A stretch of 64,000 bases of DNA, taken from NCBI GenBank assembly GCA_964463135.1, contig CAYXBA010000010.1, positions 62,001 through 126,000 on the forward strand, read 5' to 3'. Under the pieces are notes generated by a model. The model was not told the origin of the DNA and did no database searches. It was given only the letters and a program-made list of their open reading frames with translations. Positions 49,658-59,086 of the stretch are shown piece by piece. Made by a program: the position numbers and the translations under genes. Position 1 is the first letter of the stretch, and every line of letters begins with the position of its first letter. Source of the stretch: UBA6898 sp964463135. GTDB lineage: Bacteria; Nitrospirota; Thermodesulfovibrionia; Thermodesulfovibrionales; UBA6898.

Positions 49658-50959
49658 ATGATCTGGAATGAAGAGTTCGAGACTTTGCCAAGAGAGGCCT
49701 TAGAGGCCCTTCAGCTCAAGCGGCTGAAGAACGTTGTCGAGCGGGTCTATGGTGCGGTCCCGTACTACCGCAAAAAGATGGACGAGTCAGGCGTAAAGCC
49801 GGCAGACATCAAGACCCTCGCTGATATCAGAAAGCTGCCGTTCACTACGAAAGAAGACCTTCGTCAGAACTATCCCTTCGGCCTCTTCGCCGTTCCTTTT
49901 GAAAAGGTCGTAAGGATCCACGCATCCTCAGGCACAACAGGCAAGCCGACCGTTGTCGGGTATACGAAGAACGATATCGAAGCATGGGCAGAGCTCATGG
50001 CGCGGACCCTTTCTGCAGGCGGGGCCCATGCCGGCGATGTGGTGCATAATGCTTACGGGTACGGCCTCTTCACCGGAGGACTCGGCGCGCATTATGGTGC
50101 GGAACGGCTCGGCGCAGCAGTCATCCCCATCTCGGGCGGGAATTCAAAGCGCCAGATCATGCTGATGCAGGACTTCGGCTCTACTGTTTTATTGTGTACG
50201 CCATCATACGCTCTCAACCTTGCCGACGTGATGAAGGAGATGAATGTCGATCCCAAGAGCCTGAAACTGCGCGTCGGCCTCTTCGGCGCTGAGCCCTGGT
50301 CGGAAAATATGCGGCAGGAGATCGAGGAACGCCTGGATATCAAGGCAATAGACATCTTCGGGCTGAGCGAGGTCATGGGCCCGGGTGTTGCTTCCGAATG
50401 CATCGAGGAACAACATGGGCTGCATGTCTTTGAAGACTATTTCATCCCTGAGATCATCAACCCCGAGACCTTTGAGCCTGTTCCGCATGGAGAACTGGGA
50501 GAGCTCGTATTCACCACACTTACCAAAGAGGCCTTCCCGGTGATCCGTTACCGGACAAAGGACCTGTCACGCCTTATCACCGAGCCCTGCTCCTGCGGCA
50601 GGACCTTCCACAGAATGCAGCGCATTACCGGCCGGACCGATGACATGCTGATCATCAGGGGCGTGAACGTATTCCCGTCGCAGATCGAACACGTGCTGAT
50701 GTCTATCGAAGGCGTTGAACCCCACTACCAGATCATCGTCGACCGTCAGGCATCGCTCGACATTATGGAGGTGCAGGTGGAGGTCAGCGAAGATATCTTC
50801 TCTGATGAGATCAAGGTGCTCGAAAAATTGGGCAAGAGGATCGAACGGGAGATCAAGGACCTTTTGGGCGTCTCCTGCAAGGTAAAACTGGTCGAGCCGA
50901 AGACCATACAGCGGTCTGAAGGCAAGGCAAAACGGGTGATCGATAATAGAAAATTGTGA
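49658..50959 (+). CDS. paaK: Phenylacetate-CoA ligase (first of two)
   Basis: 433 residues. Adenylate-forming signature HASSGTTGKPTVVGYTKND; LFGAEPWSEN and DIFGLSEVMGPGVASEC; C-terminal RTDDMLIIRGVNVFPSQIE and the catalytic lysine of EGKAKRVIDNRKL. PaaK activates phenylacetate or related aryl acids to CoA esters with ATP; the reverse reaction could conserve energy after IorAB. A close paralogue is at 56358. It begins 40 bases after iorB. Confidence 0.95.
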   Translation: MIWNEEFETLPREALEALQLKRLKNVVERVYGAVPYYRKKMDESGVKPADIKTLADIRKLPFTTKEDLRQNYPFGLFAVPFEKVVRIHASSGTTGKPTVVGYTKNDIEAWAELMARTLSAGGAHAGDVVHNAYGYGLFTGGLGAHYGAERLGAAVIPISGGNSKRQIMLMQDFGSTVLLCTPSYALNLADVMKEMNVDPKSLKLRVGLFGAEPWSENMRQEIEERLDIKAIDIFGLSEVMGPGVASECIEEQHGLHVFEDYFIPEIINPETFEPVPHGELGELVFTTLTKEAFPVIRYRTKDLSRLITEPCSCGRTFHRMQRITGRTDDMLIIRGVNVFPSQIEHVLMSIEGVEPHYQIIVDRQASLDIMEVQVEVSEDIFSDEIKVLEKLGKRIEREIKDLLGVSCKVKLVEPKTIQRSEGKAKRVIDNRKL

Positions 50960-51062
50960 AGACCGTGATTGGTAATTGGTGATTCGTAACTGGCAGCAGC
51001 CGGATGACAACGTTGTTCTCCTGCTGTTAGTCTTTCACAAATCACGAATTACGGATCACGAA
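50960..51062. repeat. Inverted array of short gtgattcg-type repeats after the first paaK
   Basis: On the left half, 7-9-bp variants of tgattggtaattggtgattcg are repeated; on the right half, their complements (cacgaattacggatcacg). The two halves can fold into one long imperfect hairpin. A very similar structure follows the second paaK (57660-57770). Terminator or processing role possible. Confidence 0.55.
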
Positions 51063-51086
51063 TTACTGTCTTAACTGGAGGCAGCC

Positions 51087-51518
51087 ATGAAAGTAGAACA
51101 GATATCCATATTCCTTGAGAACAAGTCAGGAAGGCTGGCTGAGGTTGCAACCGTGCTGGCCGAGGCAGGGATCAACATCCGCGCCCTCTCCCTTGCAGAC
51201 ACGACTGACTTCGGCATCCTGCGTCTTATCGTAAACGACACGGAAAAGGCAAAGCAGGTGCTGAAGGACAAAGGTTTCACTGTCGGCAAGACCGAGGTGA
51301 TCGGCGTTGAGGTCTCTGACAAGCCGGGCGGGCTGGCCCAGATACTGAACGTCATGAAGACCAATAGCATTAACGTGGAATATATGTATGCCTTTGTGCA
51401 GAAATCGGCAGGCAATGCGATCATTATTTTCCGTTTCGATGAACTGGAAAAGGCGATCGACGCGCTGCAGAAGGCAGGAATCAGGATCATGAAGGGCGAA
51501 GAGATCTATTCGATCTGA
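51087..51518 (+). CDS. Tandem ACT-domain protein
   Basis: 143 residues, two ACT domains: QISIFLENKSGRLAEVATVL (1-65) and IGVEVSDKPGGLAQILNVM (70-140). ACT domains bind amino acids. Stand-alone double-ACT proteins of this kind next to paaK and iorAB are common; the role is presumably sensing aromatic or branched amino acids. GGAGGC precedes the start. It lies between the first paaK and livK. Confidence 0.9.
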   Translation: MKVEQISIFLENKSGRLAEVATVLAEAGINIRALSLADTTDFGILRLIVNDTEKAKQVLKDKGFTVGKTEVIGVEVSDKPGGLAQILNVMKTNSINVEYMYAFVQKSAGNAIIIFRFDELEKAIDALQKAGIRIMKGEEIYSI

Positions 51519-51548
51519 TATTTCAATCAAGCAAAGGGAGGTTAGAGT

Positions 51549-52727
51549 ATGAAGACATTGAAGTTTCTTGCTGTAGTGTTGTTTACGTGTATGGTCCTTG
51601 CAGCGCCCGCGCTCGCAAAGGACACCATCAAGATCGGTGCGATCCTGGCGGTCACAGGACCTGCATCATTCCTCGGCGCACCTGAAGCAAAGACGCTCGA
51701 GATGCTCGTTGAGGATATCAACAAAAAAGGCGGAATCAAGGGCATGAAGGTCGAGCTGATCATCAAGGATTCCGGTGCAAGCCCGGAGAAGGCCCTGTCA
51801 TTCGCAAAGCAGCTGATCGAGGAAGATAAGGTGCTGGCCATCATCGGACCGTCCACCAGCGGCGAGACTATGAAGATCAAGAGCGTTGCCGAAGAAGCAA
51901 AGGCGATCCTTATCTCCTGCGCAGCAGCTGAAGTGATCGTAAACCCGGTCGCAAAATACGTATTCAAGACACCGCAGATGGACAAAGACGCGGTCATCAA
52001 GATCTTCCAGCAGATGAAGGCCATGAAGCTTACCAAGGCAGGCGTCCTGGCATCCAACACCGGCTTCGGCAAGGCAGGCAAGGAACAGATCGAGAAGCTC
52101 GCTGCGGAACACGGTATTCAGGTAGCGGCAAGCGAATCGTATGACAGCAAGGCCACAGACCTGACCGCAGAGGTCACCAAGGTGAAGGCTGCAGGAGCAG
52201 AGGCGATCATCAACTGGTCGATCGAGCCAGCCCAGGCGATCGTGATCAAGAACGCACGTCAGATCGGCTTTAAAGGCCCCATCTTCCAGAGCCACGGTTT
52301 CGGTAATATCAAGTATGTTGAGGCTGCAGGAGAGGCTGCTGAAGGGGTGATCTTCCCTGCAGGCAGGCTCCTGATCGCGGATGTGCTGCCGAAGAACCAT
52401 CCGCAGAAGGCTGTCCTGATGAAATACAAGAAGGACTATGAGACGAAGTACAAGGAAGATGCCAGCACCTTTGGCGGGCATGCATACGATGCCATGCTCA
52501 TCCTGACCAAGGCAATCGAAAAGGCAGGCAAGCCTGACAAGGAAGCGGTAAGGACCGCGATCGAAGGCCTGAAGGGCCTCGTCGGCACTGCAGGCATCTT
52601 CAACTTCTCGGCAACAGACCACAACGGTCTCGACATCAATGCCTTTGAGATGCTTACTGTCAAGAAGGGCAAGTTCACGCTTCTTTCTGCTCCGGCAAAG
52701 AAGGACAGCGCAGCAAAAAAGAAATAG
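51549..52727 (+). CDS. livK: Branched-chain/aromatic amino-acid ABC transporter, substrate-binding protein
   Basis: 392 residues. A signal peptide (MKTLKFLAVVLFTCMVLAAPALA) is followed by a type-I periplasmic binding fold: IKIGAILAVTGPASFLGAPEAK, IIGPSTSGETMKIKSV, YDAMLILTKAIEKAG. A lysine/alanine-rich tail ends it. It delivers substrate to LivHM. The neighbours (aryl-CoA ligase, IorAB) suggest aromatic amino acids or aryl acids could also be substrates. AAAGGGAGG ribosome site. Confidence 0.92.
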   Translation: MKTLKFLAVVLFTCMVLAAPALAKDTIKIGAILAVTGPASFLGAPEAKTLEMLVEDINKKGGIKGMKVELIIKDSGASPEKALSFAKQLIEEDKVLAIIGPSTSGETMKIKSVAEEAKAILISCAAAEVIVNPVAKYVFKTPQMDKDAVIKIFQQMKAMKLTKAGVLASNTGFGKAGKEQIEKLAAEHGIQVAASESYDSKATDLTAEVTKVKAAGAEAIINWSIEPAQAIVIKNARQIGFKGPIFQSHGFGNIKYVEAAGEAAEGVIFPAGRLLIADVLPKNHPQKAVLMKYKKDYETKYKEDASTFGGHAYDAMLILTKAIEKAGKPDKEAVRTAIEGLKGLVGTAGIFNFSATDHNGLDINAFEMLTVKKGKFTLLSAPAKKDSAAKKK

Positions 52728-52772
52728 GTTATCTGAACCGGGGCGCAGCAGCGCCCTGGTTCCTCTTACCAG

Positions 52773-53663
52773 ATGAATATCGAACTCCTCTCCCAATATC
52801 TCGTTGCAGGCATAACCTACGGGACGATCTACGCGATCGTCGCGATCGGGTTCAACATCATCTATAATGCAACCGGGATCATCAACTTCGCGCAGGGAGA
52901 GTTTGTGATGCTGGGCGGCATGCTCGCTGTTTCTCTGCATACCATCATGCCCCTGCCCACGGCAATCCTTGGGGCTGTTCTCGCGACCATGATCATCGGC
53001 GCACTCATTGAGGTCATCTTTATCCGCTGGCTCGACAGCCCCTCAGTGCTCCGCATGATCATTATTACGATCGGCATCTCCATCTTCATCCGTGAAGCAG
53101 CGCTCCATGTGTGGGGCGAGGGCGTCCGTGCCCTTCCCTATTTCACCGGCACGGCAGTGAGCGTTCTGTCTATCGGTGATGTGCACATATCTCCGCAGGT
53201 GCTCTGGGTGACCGGTGTTTCGGCTGTCGTCGTTTTCCTGCTGAACTTCTTTTTCGACTATACGCTGCTCGGCAGGCAGATGCGCGCCTGCTCCGCGAAC
53301 CGTGATGCAGCGCAACTCTGCGGCATCAGTGCAAAGAACATGGTGACGCTCTCGTTTGTCCTGTCCGCAGGCATCGGCGCCCTGGCAGGCTGCGTTGTCT
53401 CGCCGATCACGTACGTGCAGTACGACAGCGGCACGGGTCTTGCGATTAAGGGCTTCACCGTGGCGATCCTCGGCGGACTCGGCAACAGCACTGCAGCCAT
53501 AGCCGCAGGCCTGCTGCTCGGCATTATCGAGTCCTTCAGCGTCTCTGTCCTGCCCTCGGCATTCAAGGACGTGGTATCCATCTCCATCCTCCTGCTGATC
53601 CTGTTCATCCGGCCAAGCGGCATCTTCGGCAGCGCTGAGGCCTCCCGGCTGAAGGAGTTCTGA
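52773..53663 (+). CDS. livH: Amino-acid ABC transporter permease (LivH)
   Basis: 296 residues with eight or so membrane helices; QYLVAGITYGTIYAIVAIGFNIIYNATGIINFAQGEFVML is the LivH amino end pattern (quoted in parts: GITYGTIYAIVAIG and NFAQGEF). A loop with CANRDAAQLCGI-type residues and AALLGGLGN-like ILGGLGNSTAA contact the ATPases. It pairs with LivM, whose start lies two bases beyond this stop. Confidence 0.93.
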   Translation: MNIELLSQYLVAGITYGTIYAIVAIGFNIIYNATGIINFAQGEFVMLGGMLAVSLHTIMPLPTAILGAVLATMIIGALIEVIFIRWLDSPSVLRMIIITIGISIFIREAALHVWGEGVRALPYFTGTAVSVLSIGDVHISPQVLWVTGVSAVVVFLLNFFFDYTLLGRQMRACSANRDAAQLCGISAKNMVTLSFVLSAGIGALAGCVVSPITYVQYDSGTGLAIKGFTVAILGGLGNSTAAIAAGLLLGIIESFSVSVLPSAFKDVVSISILLLILFIRPSGIFGSAEASRLKEF

Positions 53664-53664
53664 G

Positions 53665-54744
53665 ATGCGTTCACGATACACTCCAGTGGCAGTCTTCGGT
53701 ATCATCGTGGTCGCCGTGCAGCTGCTGACGATCTTTGCAGACAGGACCCAGTTCCTGACGCAGTTCACCATGACCGGGTACTATTCACTCGTCATCATAG
53801 GCCTCTGCCTGCTTATGGGATATGCCGGCCAGATCTCTCTGGGCCATGCCGGCTTCTTCGCCATAGGCGGCTATGCTTCAGCCTTTCTCACAACGCACGA
53901 CCTCACACCCTACAAAGAGAGCGTCGTGGTCAGTATTCTTTCGAAGACCGGATTGCTCAGGACAGCGCAGGACCTGTACGGCAGTGATTCTCTGGTATTC
54001 CAGCCCTGGGCAGCCTTCCTTGCAGCGATAGCGATCACGATCGTGATCGCCTATGTCATAGGCGGCCCTGTTCTGAAGCTCAAAGGCCATTACCTGGCAA
54101 TGGCAACGCTCGGCTTCGGCACCATTGTGTATAAGATAGTTCTCGGTACCGGATTTTTCGGCGCTGCTGACGGACTCTCCGACATCCCGGGATTCCGCAT
54201 CCTGCCGGGCCTTGAAGTGAGCGGAAAGACAGGCATGCGGGTGCAGAACTATTACATAGCCTGGGGGCTGGTATTACTCGGCATGCTGCTGCTCACCAAC
54301 CTCATCCATTCGCGCGTCGGCAGGGCCCTTCGCTCTATCCACAGCGCAGAGGATGCTGCCAATGCCATGGGTGTGAACACGACAAAATACAAGCTGAACA
54401 TCTTTGTTCTGAGCGCTGTGTTTGCCGCCATGGGCGGCGTCTTCCTTACCCACTATAACGGCGGCATCGGGCCGTCCGAGGCCTCGATCATGAAATCGGT
54501 CCGGTATGTGGCGATCGTGGCGATCGGCGGCATGGCCAATCTCTGGGGAGCGCTTTCCATGGGCATTATCCTGAACTTTCTCTCCCTTCGGGGCTATTTC
54601 GGCTCCTATGACGATGCCATCTTCGGCGCCATATTGATCGTGATCATGCTCTTTGCTCCTGAAGGACTGCTCCGCAGGGAAGTTCTGCAGAACATACGAA
54701 AACGCTTCTCATCCGTAAAGATCACCGGGAGCAGAGACGCATGA
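53665..54744 (+). CDS. livM: Amino-acid ABC transporter permease (LivM)
   Basis: 359 residues. Hydrophobic with LivM motifs GYAGQISLGHAGFFAIGGY, HYLAMATLGFGTIVY and RALRSIHSAEDAANAMGV. Forms the channel with LivH. The start overlaps nothing but is two bases after livH; its stop overlaps livG by four bases. Predicted ten helices. Confidence 0.93.
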   Translation: MRSRYTPVAVFGIIVVAVQLLTIFADRTQFLTQFTMTGYYSLVIIGLCLLMGYAGQISLGHAGFFAIGGYASAFLTTHDLTPYKESVVVSILSKTGLLRTAQDLYGSDSLVFQPWAAFLAAIAITIVIAYVIGGPVLKLKGHYLAMATLGFGTIVYKIVLGTGFFGAADGLSDIPGFRILPGLEVSGKTGMRVQNYYIAWGLVLLGMLLLTNLIHSRVGRALRSIHSAEDAANAMGVNTTKYKLNIFVLSAVFAAMGGVFLTHYNGGIGPSEASIMKSVRYVAIVAIGGMANLWGALSMGIILNFLSLRGYFGSYDDAIFGAILIVIMLFAPEGLLRREVLQNIRKRFSSVKITGSRDA

Positions 54745-55505
54745 ACATGCTGGAAGTCCAGGATCTCAGCAAGCGCTTCGGCGGACTGCAGGCAGTCGGC
54801 AATGTCAGCTTTACGGTGCCCGAGGGTGCGATCAAGGCCCTGATCGGGCCGAACGGTGCGGGCAAGACAACCCTGTTCAATCTGATTTCGGGCGTAATAA
54901 CTCCGGACACAGGAGCGGTCATGTTCCGCAACGACAAAATTCACGGCCTCCAGCCCTTCCGGGTGGCTGCCAAAGGCATGTCGCGCACCTTTCAGCATAT
55001 CCGCCTCTTTACGCATATGACCGCGCTCGAAAATGTGATGATCGGCAGGCATATGCACGGCAAGGCTGGCTTTCTGGCAGGCATGCTGAACCTGCCCCAT
55101 ACTGCACGGGAAGAGAAAAGGCTCAGGGAGCGCTCGCTTGAAATAATGGCATTCCTCGGCATAGCAGAATTTGCTGATACAGAGGCCACGAGTCTCGCAT
55201 ACGGACAGCAGAGGATCCTCGAGATCGGCAGGGCCCTCGCCTGCGAACCAAAGCTGCTGCTTCTCGATGAACCTGCCGCAGGGCTGAATATGCGTGAAAC
55301 AGCAGAGATGGCAAAGCTGATCACACGCATCCGCGATACCGGGGTGACCATACTGCTCGTGGAACACGACATGTCGCTTGTGATGAACATATCCGATGAG
55401 ATCGTGGTGCTGAGCTACGGCCAGAAGATAGCTGACGACAAGCCGCTCGCCATCCAGAGAAATGAAGAGGTGATCAAGGTCTATCTGGGAGAGGACGATG
55501 CTTAG
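54741..55505 (+). CDS. livG: ABC transporter ATPase (LivG)
   Basis: 254 residues. Walker A GPNGAGKTTLFN, signature LAYGQQRILEIGRAL (variant of LSGGQ), Walker B LLLLDEPAAGLN, H-loop VEHDM. LivG-type length and motif pattern. Energises the LivHM channel together with LivF. It overlaps both neighbours. Confidence 0.94.
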   Translation: MNMLEVQDLSKRFGGLQAVGNVSFTVPEGAIKALIGPNGAGKTTLFNLISGVITPDTGAVMFRNDKIHGLQPFRVAAKGMSRTFQHIRLFTHMTALENVMIGRHMHGKAGFLAGMLNLPHTAREEKRLRERSLEIMAFLGIAEFADTEATSLAYGQQRILEIGRALACEPKLLLLDEPAAGLNMRETAEMAKLITRIRDTGVTILLVEHDMSLVMNISDEIVVLSYGQKIADDKPLAIQRNEEVIKVYLGEDDA

Positions 55506-56235
55506 GATCAGGAACCTCGAATCCGGTTACGGAAACCTGAAGGTCCTGAGACATATTTCGATCCATGTCAGTGCCGGTGAGATCGTCACGATCATCGGGG
55601 CCAACGGTGCAGGCAAGACCACATTCCTCAAGTCCATTGCAGGACTCATAAGACCGCGCGGCGGGGAGATCACTTTCGGGGACAAGGATATAACGCGCCT
55701 GGCGCCTGAACAGATCGTATTCTCAGGCTGCTCCCTTGTGCCTGAAGGAAGACAGGTCTTTGCGCCGATGACGGTCAAAGAGAATCTGATACTCGGCGGA
55801 TATGTTCAGTACAGACGCGGGAAAAAGAAGGAGGTCGATGCTGACCTCCAGCGCATATATGAACTCTTCCCGCGCTTGCGGGAGCGTGAAGCACAGCTTG
55901 CCGGTACGCTCTCCGGCGGTGAACAGCAGATGCTGGCCATGGGCAGAGCCCTGATGGCGCGGCCGAAACTGATCATGATGGACGAACCTTCCATGGGCCT
56001 TGCGCCGCTGATCGTGAAGGACATCTTTTCGATCATCAGGCGTCTGCGTGACGAAGGCAGCACCGTACTCCTCGTCGAGCAGAACGCAAAAGCAGCTCTG
56101 GGCATAGCAGACCGTGGTTATGTCCTTGAGACCGGGAGGATCATCCTGGAAGAGAATGCCGAGGACCTGCTGGCAAACCGCGATGTGCAGCGCGCGTATC
56201 TCGGCAGGGACCTGGATACGGAAACAACGATATAG
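55498..56235 (+). CDS. livF: ABC transporter ATPase (LivF)
   Basis: 245 residues. Walker A GANGAGKTTFLK, signature LSGGEQQMLAMGRAL, Walker B LIMMDEPSMGLAP, H-loop replaced by VEQNAKAAL as usual for LivF. Last gene of the liv set. A short hairpin-rich stretch separates it from the second paaK. Confidence 0.94.
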   Translation: MLRIRNLESGYGNLKVLRHISIHVSAGEIVTIIGANGAGKTTFLKSIAGLIRPRGGEITFGDKDITRLAPEQIVFSGCSLVPEGRQVFAPMTVKENLILGGYVQYRRGKKKEVDADLQRIYELFPRLREREAQLAGTLSGGEQQMLAMGRALMARPKLIMMDEPSMGLAPLIVKDIFSIIRRLRDEGSTVLLVEQNAKAALGIADRGYVLETGRIILEENAEDLLANRDVQRAYLGRDLDTETTI

Positions 56236-56357
56236 CAGCTGGCCCGGGGCGAAAGGCTAGGGGCTAAAATGTTGAAATAACAGCACGGGAATCGGCGGTT
56301 AAGGTGTGCCCCTTAGCCTTTTGCCTTTAGCCGATCGCCCATTTATGGAGGTTAATT

Positions 56358-57656
56358 ATGTTCTGGGAGCCTGAAAGAGAATGCATGGAGAGGGATGAAC
56401 TGCGCCAGCTGCAGCTCGAGCAGTTGCAGGCTGCGGTCTCACGGGTGTACATGAATGTCCCCTTTTACCGGAAGAAGTTCGATGAGCTCGGCATAGACCC
56501 TGATGAACTGCGGTCGCTCGAAGATATCCGCAAGCTGCCCTTCACCACCAAGAACGACCTCCGCGACAATTACCCCTATGGTCTTTTCGCCGTGCCGCTG
56601 CGGGAGGTCGTCAGGATCCATGCCTCATCCGGCACGACCGGTATGTCAACGGTCGTCGGGTACACAAAGAACGACATTAAGAACTGGTCGAACCTCGTGG
56701 CGCGCGTTCTCACAGCAGGCGGCGTGACCAAGGATGACGTTGTCCAGATAGCGTTCGGGTACAGCCTCTTCACCGGCGGCTTCGGGCTGCACTACGGCGC
56801 AGAACGGATCGGCGCATCGGTCATCCCGATCTCGAGCGGCAACACCGCCCGCCAGATCAAGATCATGCAGGACTTCAAAACGACCGCACTGGTCTGCACG
56901 CCGAGCTATGCCCTGCTGATCGCCGATACGATCCAGGAGATGGGGATCGATACCAACGCGCTTTCCCTCAAATACGGCCTGTTCGGCGCTGAACCCTGGT
57001 CTGAAAAAATGCGGAAGGAGATCCAGGACAAGCTCAGGATCGTCGCAACAGACAACTACGGTCTGAGCGAGGTGATGGGTCCGGGCGTTGCCGGTGAATG
57101 CCTCGAGCGCAACGGCCTGCATATCAATGAAGATCATTTCCTGGTCGAGATCATCAACCCGGATACCCTTGAGCCGGTTGCACCCGGCGAGGTCGGTGAA
57201 CTGGTAATAACGACGCTCACCAAGGAGGCCTTCCCGGTGATCAGGTTCAGGACACGCGACCTCACACGCCTCATGCCTGAACCCTGTCCCTGCGGCAGAA
57301 AGACCATGCGGATGCAGCGCGTCATGGGAAGGACCGACGACATGCTGATCATCAGGGGCGTGAATGTCTTTCCGTCCCAGATAGAGAATGTGCTGATGAG
57401 CGTTGAGGGGACAGAACCGCACTATCAGATCGTTGTCGACCGCAAAGGCGCGCTTGATGAGGTGACCGTGATGGTCGAGGTTTCAGAGTCCATATTCTTT
57501 GACGAGATGAAGAAACAGACCGAGATCGTCGAGACGATCAGGAAACGTCTTGCCTCTGAGCTGAGCATATCAGTGCAGGTGAAGCTTGTCGAGAAGAAGA
57601 CGATCGAACGCACTGAGGGCAAGGCCAGAAGGGTGATCGATAACAGAAAGCTGTAA
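56358..57656 (+). CDS. paaK: Phenylacetate-CoA ligase (second of two)
   Basis: 432 residues, same motifs as the copy at 49658: HASSGTTGMSTVVGYTKND, LFGAEPWSEKM, RTDDMLIIRGVNVFPSQIEN, EGKARRVIDNRKL. The two differ at many positions, so they are not a recent duplication and may prefer different aryl acids (phenyl, indolyl or hydroxyphenyl). GGAGG precedes the ATG. Ends 195 bases before aroG. Confidence 0.95.
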   Translation: MFWEPERECMERDELRQLQLEQLQAAVSRVYMNVPFYRKKFDELGIDPDELRSLEDIRKLPFTTKNDLRDNYPYGLFAVPLREVVRIHASSGTTGMSTVVGYTKNDIKNWSNLVARVLTAGGVTKDDVVQIAFGYSLFTGGFGLHYGAERIGASVIPISSGNTARQIKIMQDFKTTALVCTPSYALLIADTIQEMGIDTNALSLKYGLFGAEPWSEKMRKEIQDKLRIVATDNYGLSEVMGPGVAGECLERNGLHINEDHFLVEIINPDTLEPVAPGEVGELVITTLTKEAFPVIRFRTRDLTRLMPEPCPCGRKTMRMQRVMGRTDDMLIIRGVNVFPSQIENVLMSVEGTEPHYQIVVDRKGALDEVTVMVEVSESIFFDEMKKQTEIVETIRKRLASELSISVQVKLVEKKTIERTEGKARRVIDNRKL

Positions 57657-57659
57657 AAA

Positions 57660-57770
57660 CAGTGATTCGTAACTCGTAATTCGTGATTGGCGGAGCCAGC
57701 ATGAAAGCAGGCTTCTGACACTGCCATTTATCTTTACACGGATCACGAATCACAAATCACGGATCACGGT
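57660..57770. repeat. Inverted array of short gtgattcg-type repeats after the second paaK
   Basis: The left half repeats variants of gtgattcgtaactcg and the right half their complements (ggatcacgaatcacaaatcacgg). Same architecture as 50960-51062 behind the other paaK. Can fold into a long imperfect hairpin; function unknown. Confidence 0.55.
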
Positions 57771-57851
57771 CAGCCGTTCTCCTTTTAGCAGAAACACAGC
57801 GGGATAAGTTAGAATAGCTGCATATTACCAAAGACAAGTGAGGATAAACCG

Positions 57852-58880
57852 ATGAGTTTTCAGTATGTCCGTGAGATGCCGAGCGTAAAAGAGGTCATGC
57901 AGACCATGCCCCTGTCCGTTGGCCTGAAGAAGATCAAAAAGCAGCGGGACGAGGAGATCAGGGCCGTCTTTGAAGGCACCAGCGAAAAGCTTCTGGTGAT
58001 CATCGGACCGTGTTCGGCTGACAATGCCGATTCTGTCTGCGAGTATGTCGCACGGTTGGCGAAACTGCAGGAAGAGACAAAGGAGAAACTGATCATCATT
58101 CCCCGCATCTATACGAACAAGCCCCGCACCACCGGTGAAGGGTACAAGGGCATGGCGCATCAGCCGAAACCTTCTGAAGAACCGAACATGCTCAAGGGCC
58201 TGAAGGCGATACGCAAGATGCATATACGCGCGCTTGAAGAATCCCATCTGCCTGCTGCAGATGAGATGCTCTATCCGGGCAATTATCCCTACCTCGAAGA
58301 CATACTGAGCTATGTGGCGGTCGGAGCACGGTCAGTAGAGAACCAGCTTCACCGGCTGACGATCAGCGGCCTTGATATCCCTTCCGGCATGAAGAACCCC
58401 ACAGGCGGCGACCTTGAGGTGATGCTCAACTCCGTGCAGGCAGCGCAGCTGCCCCACGTTTTTGTGTACAACAGCTGGGAAGTGAAGACCGACGGGAATC
58501 CCCTGGCCCACTGCATTGTCCGCGGCGCGGTTGACCCGTACGGCACGAACATTCCGAACTATCATTACGAGGACCTCAAGCGTCTTGCAGAGTCTTACAA
58601 GAAGCGCAACCTTGCAAACCCTGCTGTCATTGTTGATACGAACCATGCGAACTCCAACAAGAAATTCCATGAACAGCCGAGGATCGCCAAAGAGGTGATG
58701 AAGAACCGCGAAGATTCGAAAACCCTCAGGCGCAAGATCAAGGGCTTTATGATCGAGAGCTATCTGGTCGAAGGGACCCAGAAGATCAGCGAGAACGTGT
58801 ATGGCAAGTCGATCACCGACCCCTGTCTTGGATGGGAAGACTCGGAGCGGCTCCTCAGAGATCTGGCAGATTACGAGTAA
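57852..58880 (+). CDS. aroG: 3-deoxy-7-phosphoheptulonate synthase (class I DAHP synthase)
   Basis: 342 residues. IIGPCSADNADSVCEYVARL, YTNKPRTTGEGYKG and IVDTNHANSNKKFHEQPRIA are the AroFGH-type motifs (metal and phosphoenolpyruvate sites). First step of the shikimate pathway. The length agrees with the feedback-controlled AroG group. Together with the chorismate mutase/prephenate dehydratase at 63753 it supports an aromatic amino-acid synthesis theme beside the iorAB-paaK genes. Confidence 0.94.
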   Translation: MSFQYVREMPSVKEVMQTMPLSVGLKKIKKQRDEEIRAVFEGTSEKLLVIIGPCSADNADSVCEYVARLAKLQEETKEKLIIIPRIYTNKPRTTGEGYKGMAHQPKPSEEPNMLKGLKAIRKMHIRALEESHLPAADEMLYPGNYPYLEDILSYVAVGARSVENQLHRLTISGLDIPSGMKNPTGGDLEVMLNSVQAAQLPHVFVYNSWEVKTDGNPLAHCIVRGAVDPYGTNIPNYHYEDLKRLAESYKKRNLANPAVIVDTNHANSNKKFHEQPRIAKEVMKNREDSKTLRRKIKGFMIESYLVEGTQKISENVYGKSITDPCLGWEDSERLLRDLADYE

Positions 58881-58967
58881 CAGGGCTGAAACGCACCACA
58901 GAAGCCGGTCTTCATCTTCCGTAAGACCGTTCTGCATATTGCTTCGAACGAGTTCCTGGCCGGACAT

Positions 58968-58996
58968 TTTACAAATGCTGCTATTTTGTATATAGT
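58968..58996 (+). promoter_or_regulatory. Sigma-70 promoter of the RRM protein gene
   Basis: TTTACA (58968-58973), 17-bp spacer and TATAGT (58991-58996), about 90 bp before the start of the RRM gene. Leaves a leader containing the hairpin at 59023. Confidence 0.6.
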
Positions 58997-59022
58997 AGTG
59001 GGGTAACTTTAGGAGTTGAGGG

Positions 59023-59060
59023 AACCTCAGAGGCTCTCAAAGTCTTTGAGGTTTTTTATT
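59023..59060 (+). terminator. Hairpin with U-tract in the RRM gene leader (attenuator-like)
   Basis: AACCTCA (59023-59029) pairs with TGAGGTT (59047-59053), stem extended by AG/CT, and a run of T follows, then the coding region begins 27 bases later. This is a rho-independent terminator shape inside the 5' leader, where it could reduce or autoregulate expression of the RNA-binding protein. Confidence 0.65.
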
Positions 59061-59086
59061 GTATGAACCTAACAGGAGGAAGTACC

